Shown here: positions 49,176 through 57,924 of the stretch, one piece after another | How positions within the stretch are numbered: the stretch's first letter is position 1 | Layout: the number at the start of each line of letters is the position of its first letter | From: Leptasterias polaris | Lineage: Eukaryota; Echinodermata; Asteroidea; Forcipulatida; Asteriidae | Direction of reading: 5' to 3' | NCBI GenBank assembly: GCA_037783415.1 | Contig: JAZGTN010000064.1 | Span: 1,971,001-2,035,000, forward strand | Length of the DNA stretch: 64,000 nt | Position numbers and translations under genes: made by a program | The notes under the pieces: generated by a model | What the model saw: the letters and a program-made list of their open reading frames with translations, nothing else | Databases searched by the model: none | What the model was told of the DNA's origin: nothing

Positions 49176-52082
49176 GTGGAACGGAAGAAACCATACTACA
49201 AGATGGCGCTCATTTGGAACATTGTCAAGTCGGTAACTATTTTATTGTGTTTCCAACGAGCTGCAGCCAATTTTTGCCAGCATATATCTTCAACTAATGC
49301 TAAGGCTACAGCCATTGACCATGACGAATGGCTTCTTTCTACTAGCCATTCGGACTCGGGGAATTTTGGAAAACAAGCAATTTATCAATGCTTTATCTTG
49401 CCGCCTGTCTCGATGTCAAGACGGGAATTTCGAGTACTAAGGAGATCTAACGGCAAGCCTGGCATCAATCAGTGTAAAATTGGAGTGAATGCATCCAAAT
49501 TAACCACATTATTGTTCATCTTACTAAGCGGGGATATCAATCCAAATCCAGGCCCTACCTGTGCATCTCGCCGTCGAAAACCTAAGCACCCCTGTGTCCA
49601 CTGTGAGATTGGGGTAATCAGCAGGAGCAGAGCGATTAGCTGTGATTCGTGTAACCATTGGGTTCATAGCAGATGTACAGGATTTATTTCTAATTCTGCT
49701 TATGACAAACTAGTTGCTGATAATTCCGATTTTAATTTTATCTGCAACAAATGTTCTTTTGACGAGTTGCCTTTTTCGTCATGTATCTACGAGTGCCCGA
49801 CTATTCCTGATCACTCTTTTCAAACGCAAACACAACCGCAACCGGACAACAACAATCTTCTCCTACTGTCTGGAGCGAGGAGCGATCAGTTCCAGTGCTT
49901 TGATCAAAAGGGACTGCATTTTATTCACCTAAATGCACGGTCGTTGATTCCGAAAATTTCCGAGCTGAGACTTCTCGCTGTAAGAACTAATGCTGCAGTA
50001 ATCTCTGTCTCCGAGTCCTGGCTCGACGATTCGGTTCCGGATCAAGAGGTCAGAGTTGATGGTTACTCTTTACTTCGTCAAGATAGATCGAGACATGGAG
50101 GCGGAGTATGTGTTTTCATCAGTAACAACTTCGCATTTAATCCAAGACCAGACTTACACAACAATATGGAAGTCATTTGGTTCGAACTGTTACTTCCGAA
50201 AACCAAACCAATTATTGTCGGGACCTGTTATCGCCCACCAAACGATACTGATTTCTTTGATCATTTTGAGGACACCTTATCTAGAATTCGATCGGATTGT
50301 GAACTGATGATCTTGGGTGACCTCAATGTAAATTTTAATGGAAAGGATCCATCAAGCCTATTTAGGAAGATGTCTCACATCTTGAATTTATTCAACTGTA
50401 AACAACTCATAGATTCTCCAACTCGAGTGACGGTCTCTTCATCATCTATTTTGGATCATATCATCTGCAATAACTATGACAAGATCAGTCGGCATGGTAC
50501 TATTGATATTGGCCTGAGTGACCATCTCATGATTTTTTGTACACGCAAGGTGGTGCGAGGTCGATGCAATTGCCATAACACTGTCAAAATTAGGTCATTG
50601 AGAAGCTATAACCCTGCTGTTTTTGTATCTGAATTGGCTAATGCCGACTGGTCTGGTATTTTACATTGTGATGATGTTAATGCAGCTTGGGTCAATTTTA
50701 AATCCGTTTTTTTAAGGATCTTAGACAAAGTTGCCCCTCTCAAAGAAATTCGCCTAAAAAATAGAACTGAACCTTGGATGAGTAATGCTATTCTGGAGAA
50801 GATTAGGCGTCGTGACCATCTTTTATATAAATTTAAAAAAAACACTGCTGATTCTGTCATGTATCGCACTTTTTGCCAAATTAGGAATGAGGTTCAAAGG
50901 GATATTAGAAGGGCTAAAGCCGAGTTTTTCAGCAACAAAATAGATGAGAACAAAAAACACCCCGGCAAACTATGGCAACAACTGAAATCGCTCGGGTATA
51001 GTTACAAATCCAAGGTTCAGTCCAAGGTTGTCCTGAATATCGATGATAAACTTTGCTTTGATCCTATGAAGGTGGCTAATCATTTTAACAGTTTTTTCAC
51101 CAATGTTTCTTCCACCTTGGCAAATAAGCTTCCTAAAAGCACAGGCAAATTTGACACCGACTCAAAAGTGTTTTTGGATTACTATATGAACAAAGGAGTT
51201 GTTTCCAAGGGTTTCAAATTATCTCCTGTTTCAGAGGATTTTGTGTTTACAGAACTGAAAAATCTCAAGAACAAAAGTACTGGTTTGGACAACATTCCTG
51301 CCAAATTTTTGAAGGATGGTGCTACTGTATTGAAAAAACCCATTACTTATATTGTTAACTTATCTATTTCAACCAATACCGTGCCGGATGATTTTAAAAT
51401 TGCCCGTGTTCAACCATTGTTTAAGAAAAATAGTAGATCGGATGTCGGTAATTATAGGCCAATTAGCATACTCAATTTATGTTCCAAAATACTTGAAAGA
51501 GCAGTCTATGTTCAGGTGAAAGAGTATCTCAGGGATAACAACATCCTTTATAATTTGCAATCGGGGTTCAGAAGTTCTTTTTCGACTGACACATATCTTA
51601 TTCACTTAATTGATTATATTCGCAATCAAACATCGCTCGGTAATTACACCGGGATGGTTACACTCGACCTTCAAAAGGCATTTGATACAGTGGACCATTC
51701 TATACTGTGTAAAAAACTACAGGCCATGGGTATTGAATCTGTGAATTGGTTTCAATCATATCTTAGCAATAGAAATCAAATCGTTAATGTTAACAAAGCA
51801 CAGTCCAAATCCATGGGATTAACCTGTGGCATACCTCAAGGGAGTTTATTAGGTCCTCTGTTATTCTTATGTTATGTAAATGACATGCCAATTAGTGTCC
51901 AGGGTAAGTTACTACTCTATGCTGATGATAGTGCTCTTTTGATTTCCGACAAAGACCCGAATGTTATAGAGAGAGATCTCAGTACGGAATTAGAATCATG
52001 TAGAGAGTGGCTTGTGGATAACAAATTATCTTTACACTTTTTGGCTCCAAAGGCAAACTTAAGAAAGTTGATCAATTTTTAG
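49176..52082 (+). CDS. LINE polyprotein: 2A-like motif, PHD finger, endonuclease, reverse transcriptase
   Basis: This 968-residue frame runs as follows. A poorly conserved N-terminal region is followed by a hydrophobic stretch and the 2A-like motif GDINPNPGP (residues 119-127). A PHD-type C4HC3 zinc finger uses C140, C143, C156, C159, H164, C167, C190 and C193. An apurinic-type endonuclease spans about 248-457 (LNARSL, SESW at 279-282, YRPP, GDLNVNF at 381, SDH at 448-450). The reverse transcriptase carries NYRPISILN, DLQKAFDTVDH, GIPQGSLLGP and YADD. These are all the residues needed for target-primed reverse transcription. Two start codons are possible, at 49176 and at 49203 (MALIWN). The frame ends early because of a break near 52040. 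Confidence 0.9.
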   Translation: MERKKPYYKMALIWNIVKSVTILLCFQRAAANFCQHISSTNAKATAIDHDEWLLSTSHSDSGNFGKQAIYQCFILPPVSMSRREFRVLRRSNGKPGINQCKIGVNASKLTTLLFILLSGDINPNPGPTCASRRRKPKHPCVHCEIGVISRSRAISCDSCNHWVHSRCTGFISNSAYDKLVADNSDFNFICNKCSFDELPFSSCIYECPTIPDHSFQTQTQPQPDNNNLLLLSGARSDQFQCFDQKGLHFIHLNARSLIPKISELRLLAVRTNAAVISVSESWLDDSVPDQEVRVDGYSLLRQDRSRHGGGVCVFISNNFAFNPRPDLHNNMEVIWFELLLPKTKPIIVGTCYRPPNDTDFFDHFEDTLSRIRSDCELMILGDLNVNFNGKDPSSLFRKMSHILNLFNCKQLIDSPTRVTVSSSSILDHIICNNYDKISRHGTIDIGLSDHLMIFCTRKVVRGRCNCHNTVKIRSLRSYNPAVFVSELANADWSGILHCDDVNAAWVNFKSVFLRILDKVAPLKEIRLKNRTEPWMSNAILEKIRRRDHLLYKFKKNTADSVMYRTFCQIRNEVQRDIRRAKAEFFSNKIDENKKHPGKLWQQLKSLGYSYKSKVQSKVVLNIDDKLCFDPMKVANHFNSFFTNVSSTLANKLPKSTGKFDTDSKVFLDYYMNKGVVSKGFKLSPVSEDFVFTELKNLKNKSTGLDNIPAKFLKDGATVLKKPITYIVNLSISTNTVPDDFKIARVQPLFKKNSRSDVGNYRPISILNLCSKILERAVYVQVKEYLRDNNILYNLQSGFRSSFSTDTYLIHLIDYIRNQTSLGNYTGMVTLDLQKAFDTVDHSILCKKLQAMGIESVNWFQSYLSNRNQIVNVNKAQSKSMGLTCGIPQGSLLGPLLFLCYVNDMPISVQGKLLLYADDSALLISDKDPNVIERDLSTELESCREWLVDNKLSLHFLAPKANLRKLINF
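49530..49556 (+). other. 2A-like ribosome-skipping motif with an unusual N
   Basis: Encodes GDINPNPGP. Active 2A sequences have D(V/I)ExNPGP, and here the E position is N. 2A-like sequences before the zinc finger are known from non-LTR elements of sea urchins and other animals. If active, the nascent chain would separate before the final P, releasing the N-terminal 126 residues. Confidence 0.65.
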
Positions 52083-52738
52083 TCAGGTGTAATGGGAAAA
52101 CTATTAATGCTGCTTCCTCCGTTAAATATTTGGGAGTTACATTAGACCCATGTTTATCAGGAGAGCACATTGCTACCTCGATTATTAAGAAAAGTGGTGA
52201 TAGACTCAAGTTTCTTTATAGGCAGGCAAACTTTCTCAATGAAAAATCACGTAAAATTTTATGTTCTGCCCTGATTCAGTGTCATTTTGATTATGCTTGT
52301 TCATCATGGTTTTCTGCATTATCCACTCAATTAAAAAGTAAACTTCAAATTATGCAAAACAAAATGGCTAGGTTCATTCTAGACAAACACCCAAGGGCTC
52401 ACATTGGTCAGGCAGAACTTGATAGGCTGGGATGGTTAAGTGTCCGAGATAGGGTGACGCAATTGAAACTCAATCACGTTTTTAAGATTGTTTTTAATCT
52501 AACCCCCACATATCTTAATGAAAATTTTGTTCGTATTTCGAACCGTCATAACTACAGTACAAGGCAAAGTGAACACAACTTTATTGTCCCAACCTCATCC
52601 TGTAAAAACTCATTTTCTGTTACAGCTATTAAACACTGGAATGCACTGCCCTCAAATATTAAAAGCATTTCCAGTTTGCATGTTTTTAAGAAACAAGTGA
52701 AGTCACATCTCTCTCGGACAGCTAATGTAATGGAGTGA
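52040..52738 (+). pseudogene. C-terminal part of the LINE polyprotein, out of frame
   Basis: Continues the polyprotein in a different frame (FGSKGKLKKVDQF, then KYLGVTLD and CSALIQCHFDYACSSW). This thumb and C-terminal region follows YADD in CR1/L2 elements. In relatives about eight residues usually lie between the motif LSLH and FGS, and here almost none do. A deletion of roughly 20-25 bases is therefore the likely cause. The part after 52130 can begin at an internal ATG, but nothing suggests it is made separately. Confidence 0.75.
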
Positions 52739-52994
52739 AGCACACTTAGGGTGTTTCCTGCAGTTTTTTGCATTTGGGTGACAGGGTTTAAATTTAAATT
52801 TAAATTAATTTTTAATGTTTTTTTTTGTTTGTGGTTTATCTGTTTTTTATATGGGACCCCAATGGAAATAAGCCTGAGTTATTGGCTTTTTTGGGCTATC
52901 CCAGATTTAATCAACTGTTTTTGTCTGTATGTTCTGAGGTTTGTCTGAGTTGATTGCTTTCTGAATAAAATAATAATAATAATAATAATAATAA

Positions 52995-53350
52995 AAGTTA
53001 ATGACGAAGAGTTGGCAGCCAGCAACTTCGCGCGAGAGCAGTGATCTCGCGAGAGCATTCTTTATTACGCAACAGCACCACACGCGACTCGACCCACCGC
53101 GACCATCATTAACGACTTGTCAACAAGTCTACGACGATGCCAGCGAGTAGATACAGTTGGACTGTCCTGGTTGGTTAAAAGCACCCAGCTGTGATGCGGC
53201 AACTTTCTTTAAGAGAACTTTACCCAGTTTTATGGGCTTAAGCGCAGAATTCTGCGGTAAGCAAAGCCATGAAATTGGGCACTGGTGTCCTCTGCGTTCC
53301 CACACTGTTCCCTTGATGATCTTTGTTGAATACGACTGCAAGTGGCGTAA
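52995..53350. other. Repeat fragments without genes
   Basis: Contains the second copy of the GACTTGTCAACAAGTC palindrome (near 53113-53135) and a right end of the GAAATTGGGC MITE family (53250-53280). Nothing coding is recognised. Confidence 0.5.
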
Positions 53351-53535
53351 TCAAGCTCTGGTTTTTCTGATCAGCAGAGTGTGAGCTTGAGTCACGGCCT
53401 GGCACTTGTGTCCTTAAGCAAGAAACTTCACCATAATTGCTTTGCCCTTCAGACAGGACTAAGCTAGAGGTCCTGTGTTCTAGAAGAAGAAAAAACCAGA
53501 ACACTTATCGTGGAAAAGTAGGGGGTTAACTCCGG
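53351..53535 (+). mobile_element. Degraded SINE, left part
   Basis: Starts at TCAAGCTCTGG inside the tRNA-like head, so the A box is missing. It follows the SINE at 22331 through the GTGTCCTTAAGCAAG block to GGGGTTAACTCCGG. It is cut there by a DNA transposon. The continuation TGCGTCTGGC resumes after 54506. Confidence 0.7.
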
Positions 53536-54502
53536 TGTCGCGATCTCAGATGTCCGGTTAGCCTTTTGTCAAGGCCATCGTGGCTTGGACAGCTTTGTAA
53601 ACATAGTGGAGCGACTGGAACGAGAGACCACGCGCGCGAGCCGAGTGGCGAAGCCACGAGGGCCTTTTCCAACTTGTTTGCGGTTTTTTTAATGAATTAT
53701 TCATGAAGTATGAAACATGCGTTATGCACTTCTGATTGGTTTGGACTTTTGCTACCGTTTCGGGTAGCAAAAGTCGAGATTATAAAGAAACACATAAGAA
53801 ACAAGTTGGAAAAGGCTAATGTCCGGTGTGCTAAAAGGTCCGGACTACCAAATACGGTAGTATACTATTACGTCATGCCATACCTGCGCACAGCAAGCGA
53901 AAGTAGTCGATTTTAGTGCCGGGCTGATCATGAGTCGACTGTTTTGCTCGAGCTCGTAGCTGTCATGGCGGCGTCCACAAGTAAATCGAGTGGTGATCGA
54001 GTTAATCGTCTACGACAGTATTGTGAAAAAAAGCAATCGCATAATCGAGTATTTGAGGAGCGGGAATTACAGAGAAGGTTCTTCTGATAAGAGAGTTTCC
54101 TCTGTTATTTGTGTGACATGCTTGGTCTTTGTATGGTTTTTAATTGTTATGGGTAATTAGCATGTGGAATAATAGCCATTATAGTCGCACGAAAAGAGGG
54201 GCTTGTTTTTTATACAAGGGGTGTTTAATTGCTTAATTGAAGATGTACTTGTGAACATAGAGCGTCAGTTCTATGAGAACCCTCAATACGCTTTACAAAC
54301 AATAAACATTAACAAAATACAAGATGTGCCACCAGAATGCGACTGAACAGAAAAGAATCGGAAAAGAACAAAAATAGGTCTCGGAGATTTATTCGCGGCG
54401 GCAGCATGCAGAGCACGGGAGACCCACGCCCGCAACGACAGCTGAAATGCCCGGCTACGTCACCCGGACCTTTTAGCACACCGGACATCTGAGATCGCGA
54501 CA
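53536..54502. mobile_element. DNA transposon with 39-bp inverted ends, interrupted
   Basis: The left end TGTCGCGATCTCAGATGTCC and its exact inverted copy lie at 53536-53557 and 54481-54502. Once the inserted element at 53558-53818 is passed over, the match extends to 39 bp (left continuation TGTGCTAAAAGGTCCGG at 53827-53843, right partner starting near 54464). CCGG on both sides (53532-53535, 54503-54506) may be the target duplication. No transposase is present. Confidence 0.85.
53558..53818. mobile_element. 261-bp nested element with 8-bp target duplication
   Basis: The ends TTAGCCTTTT and AAAAGGCTAA are perfect inverted copies. ATGTCCGG is repeated on both sides (53550-53557, 53819-53826). 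An 8-bp duplication is usual for hAT and P elements. Inside, GCCTTTTCCAACTTGTTT near 53662 is inverted against the right end, so the element has a second internal repeat. Confidence 0.85.
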
Positions 54503-54506
54503 CCGG

Positions 54507-54803
54507 TGCGTCTGGCTCACAAAGCAAGCATCCTTGTTTACTGGTTTCCTCAGGCTTGCAAGATAAAGTGATTAAGTTGACTTCTGAGGCATCCTGGTTT
54601 CATTACCAGAAATATATATTAATACAAATACTAATAAAAGTCTCGCATGTACTTAAACATAACAATTTTCAACTTTGTTTCCTTCACGCAGTAAAGGAAA
54701 TTGAGAATCAACGGTTCCTCAAAATTTTCAAACACACTCTAGACTTGCTAGACTTGTTATTAAACTAGAAATAAATTGTTCTTTTATTGTGTTCATCTTC
54801 TAG
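54507..54803. other. Remaining SINE tail and intron sequence
   Basis: The first ~20 bp continue the broken SINE. The rest is AT-rich sequence leading into a pyrimidine-rich acceptor (TGTTCATCTTCTAG) just before the next exon. Confidence 0.5.
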
Positions 54804-55127
54804 CTCAACCATATTTCACATCAGCTCCTACAGTTGTAGCAAGTTCTGAAGATCCAACACAGGTATCAATTATATGGAACCCATGGTCACCAGTCAACGG
54901 TAATGGGCAAGGACCAGTTGATCGATATGTTGTGTGCTATCGATATGCAAGTGACGTGGATGATGCATCCTATAATGTCAGTAATGATGCTGGGTCTACT
55001 GATTCTCTGGTAATAAATGGGCTGAACATCGACACAGAATATGATTTTGTTGTCGTCGTTGCCAGAACTGGAATCGGGGGAGCTGGACGCCCCAGCCCCA
55101 AAACTACAGTTGGGACCAAATGTGGAA
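54804..55127 (+). CDS. Exon encoding a fibronectin type III domain
   Basis: A 324-bp exon, phase 1 at both ends. The acceptor is TCTTCTAG and the donor GTATGA. The encoded 108 residues show a fibronectin III pattern: PTVVASSEDPTQVSIIW at the start, DRYVVCYRY in the middle, LVINGLNIDTEYDFVVVV (the L..L...T.Y.F.V motif) and a final G-rich loop before TT. One domain per phase 1-1 exon is usual for extracellular receptors and adhesion proteins. No signal peptide, membrane segment or kinase/phosphatase exon is in the window, so the protein cannot be named. Confidence 0.8.
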
Positions 55128-55802
55128 GTATGAATTTTAATTTTCAAATTAAGTACTAAAGAAGCAAATTAATGATACCAAACAGTTGTTTTTTAATTTA
55201 TAATATTGTTAAAATGTCTTTGGTTGGATGTTATTTGAGGATTGATGGCAGTTAGAGTGGCACTAGTAATTTTTTGGGTGAAAATTTAAAACCATGTACT
55301 TTATTTAAATAGTGGCTAGGAAATACATATTCAATTTAATACTAATATCTGGTACATGTATTTTGTAAATAAGGAAGTGTTTGTATAAACTCATCATGTT
55401 GAACATTCATTATATTCATTATTTTCCTTGACACATAAAGTACTCTCAAAATCATAAAAGTGTCCTTAAATTAGCCGTTTAAATGTTTAAGTTATTTATT
55501 ATTATTAATAAAAAAATAAAACAAATTTAATGTAGTCACGTACATGTATTCTAAACAAACCTGTGAAGATTTTTATTGAACACCTTTATTTACATTTTCA
55601 AGAAAAGTCAGATTTTACTGTTAATTCATTGTTGCAGTTCATAATGTTTTTCATTATGCAAGTTACTGTTGTTTTTGTATGTTATCAAATCTTTAGATTA
55701 AAAAACATACCAACCAAACAAAGCACAGTGAAAATGTATACGAACCATAACTTTTTTATGAAGTGACTAACATATGAAACCTTTGATGTTCTAATTGAGC
55801 AG
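55128..55802 (+). other. Intron between fibronectin III exons
   Basis: AT-rich, with donor GTATGA and acceptor CTAATTGAGCAG. No repeat or gene is recognised inside. Confidence 0.65.
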
Positions 55803-55870
55803 CTCCTACTGCAGGTGCAACAGTATATTTATCAACCCCAAGTGCTACTGAACTTCAGCTGACTTGGCAG
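55803..55870 (+). CDS. Exon with first half of a second fibronectin III domain
   Basis: A 68-bp exon, phase 1 in and phase 0 out, between GAGCAG and GTAGGT. It encodes PTAGATVYLSTPSATELQLT and WQ, the first two strands including the conserved W. With the next exon it makes exactly 300 bp. Confidence 0.75.
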
Positions 55871-56753
55871 GTAGGTTTACAACCAGTCTGGGCCCAATTT
55901 CATAATTCTGTTTTGCAGAAAATGCTGTTAATCAAATTTATATGCTTAACAAAAAATGAGTTGGGAACCAGTGGCAACAGTTGTAAACTTTTTTGAAATT
56001 TTGGCTGGTAACCTGTTTCTGCTAAGCAAGGTTTTGTGCTTACAAGCTTTATTAAAGCCAGCTTGCTTTAACAACAGGAACAGTTAACAGTAAAAAAAGA
56101 AATACACTGCCATAGATTTACATTTTTCTTGCTTCTTGTCAGAGTAAAGTAGATTCATTTGCTGGAACTTGATTCCTAAGCAGACGTGAATCTCTCTTGG
56201 ATCTTACTGCTAAGTATAGAAGTATGTTAGCTCATTCCTAGCCATTAGTATACACCAACAGCACCACCACTGCCAATACAACATAGTCTTATTTTCGTGT
56301 TAGCAGTGGTTGTGCTGTTTGTGTTGTATACCATCCGGGAAGCCATGAGCTTCTTGACTAAAGGCTAGTCCTGATGAAGGTCGTTAGTTTCTCCTGAGTC
56401 TCTCTGCTAAACAGAGATTTTGGGGGCAGTAGCTTGGTACCTGAATATTGCCATGAAATGTGATCCTCCTTATAGATCTAAATGATGAGAGGCCTTGGTA
56501 TGATGGTATGTATAGCCCAGGAGAAGACCCTCTTTGTTAAGGTTAGGTTTTCTGAAATCCAATCCCTGAGCAGGGTTATAAAACAGGGCCTTATAGTGAG
56601 GTTGGTAAACCTCCTTTGAGTCTCCAAGCATTGGTCCTCAATCTCGGCTCTGATTAAGCCTCCAGTGGTGGTTAGTTAGCCCTGGATCTCACTGGATAAA
56701 TTAACTTTGACTCTTGATCTGATACTGATAGTCTCATTGATTTTGCCTCACAG
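55871..56753 (+). other. Intron splitting the second fibronectin III domain
   Basis: Contains a piece of the GGGCCCAATTTCAT MITE family at about 55890-56060. The remainder has no supported feature. Confidence 0.6.
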
Positions 56754-56985
56754 CTTCCACCCATGTCCACCTGGCAGTGCAGGTCCCTTGATAAAATCTA
56801 CATCTACCGAAAGCTTCAGTCAGAGAGCAGCTTCGGCTCAGCAATCAGTGAATATGAGGCAGGTGAAACACAAGCCATCATTGGTTCTCTGATTCCATGT
56901 ACTGAATACAGTGTTGTTATCATATTCAATAACCGAGATGGGAGGTCCAGTCCAAGCAGTAACATGGCAACAGAAACTACAGCGG
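56754..56985 (+). CDS. Exon with second half of the fibronectin III domain
   Basis: A 232-bp exon, phase 0 in and phase 1 out, between TGCCTCACAG and GTAAGTG. It encodes DKIYIYRKL in the middle strands and IIGSLIPCTEYSVVI, the L.P.T.Y.V motif typical of the domain, then NRDGRSSPSS. It joins 55803-55870 into a 100-residue domain. Confidence 0.8.
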
Positions 56986-57177
56986 GTAAGTGTAGTATAC
57001 AGAAACGTATGGAGTGTAACGTTGGGTAATGGAATAATGAGTGGTGACAAGGTCTGAACCAGCCATAGCCATATTATAAAGGACTGACATGAAGTTGGTA
57101 TCCATTATCACTTGGGCATCAGGCTGGCTTAATAGTGGTATATTCCCACCCAATCTTAGCACAAGGTCAAGCATACC
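56986..57177 (+). other. Intron sequence before the LTR element
   Basis: Starts with donor GTAAGTG. The BEL element begins at 57178. The bases just before it are ATACC, which should recur beyond the right LTR if this is the target duplication. Confidence 0.6.
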
Positions 57178-57870
57178 TGTAACGGCGGAAATTAACTGCT
57201 ATACATTAAACACAATAACCACTGCTTGTGACTATTTTGGCGATTCCTTTGCTCATGTACATTTAATACTCTTTGCTTATCACATCTCCAGTGCATCACA
57301 ATGCACAATCCATGCATACATCACAATATATTTCTGAACGTGTAGTTCGTGTCAATCTCAATGTTCAGTTCTGCGAGTAGTATACTAGGGCTGCGAAAGA
57401 CATGAGCTGTACGTTATAATATTAAACGAGATGAAAAGGTCTAACAGGAATACAAGGTTCGACAAAAAAGTACAAAACCAAAATGGCTCTTACACAGTTA
57501 TTTCCACCGAATATTTACTCCTCAAGCATTTGGGGTCTTCTCTGTCCCTTTCCTAGAAATCAAAGCAAGTCTGCACACAAACAAAGCCTTTTTTGTGATG
57601 AAATTCCAGTTTTCTGAAAGCTTAGATTCCACGATGCTCGCAACTATATCGCTTCTCTTCGTCCAAGCCCGCCCTCAAGCGGTCGAGCAAAACTTAACAG
57701 TAACATCCCGGCCCCTTAAATGGGAACAATGCCAGGTGAACATTTATCAAACTTTAACAAAGGAAAACAAGTTTAAACTGGCCACATATGCAAATTATGA
57801 AGTGCCCAGAGTAATGAGTACTTGACAAACTACTTTCGGTGAGGTTTGGTGGAGCAGAGCATGTCGTACA
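57178..57870 (-). repeat. 3' LTR of the BEL/Pao element
   Basis: On the plus strand it runs from TGTAACGGCGG to GTCGTACA (TG...CA ends), about 693 bp. The first 172 bp match 63829-64000 with one difference (near 57271). The purine-rich stretch GATTGGGAG on the minus strand next to 57871 fits the polypurine tract. Confidence 0.8.
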
Positions 57871-57924
57871 CTCCCAATCAGGAGGCATTATTCTGGCCTG
57901 AGATAACCTGACTGCTGCTAATCT

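Larger units (their letters stand above)
48961..52994 (+). mobile_element. CR1/L2-group non-LTR retrotransposon, nearly full length
   Basis: The 5' UTR starts near 48961 (boundary uncertain). A long frame spans 49176-52082, the coding region continues in another frame to 52738, and a 240-bp 3' UTR ends in an (AAT)n tail (about 52966-52994). One polyprotein with endonuclease then reverse transcriptase, no RNase H, and a microsatellite tail is the design of the Jockey superfamily. No target duplication could be fixed because the 5' end is unclear. Confidence 0.85.

Noticed and set aside
50606..50869. Minus-strand frame inside the LINE, and plus-strand frames inside the BEL polyprotein
   Set aside because: Shadows of the long coding frames on the opposite strand.
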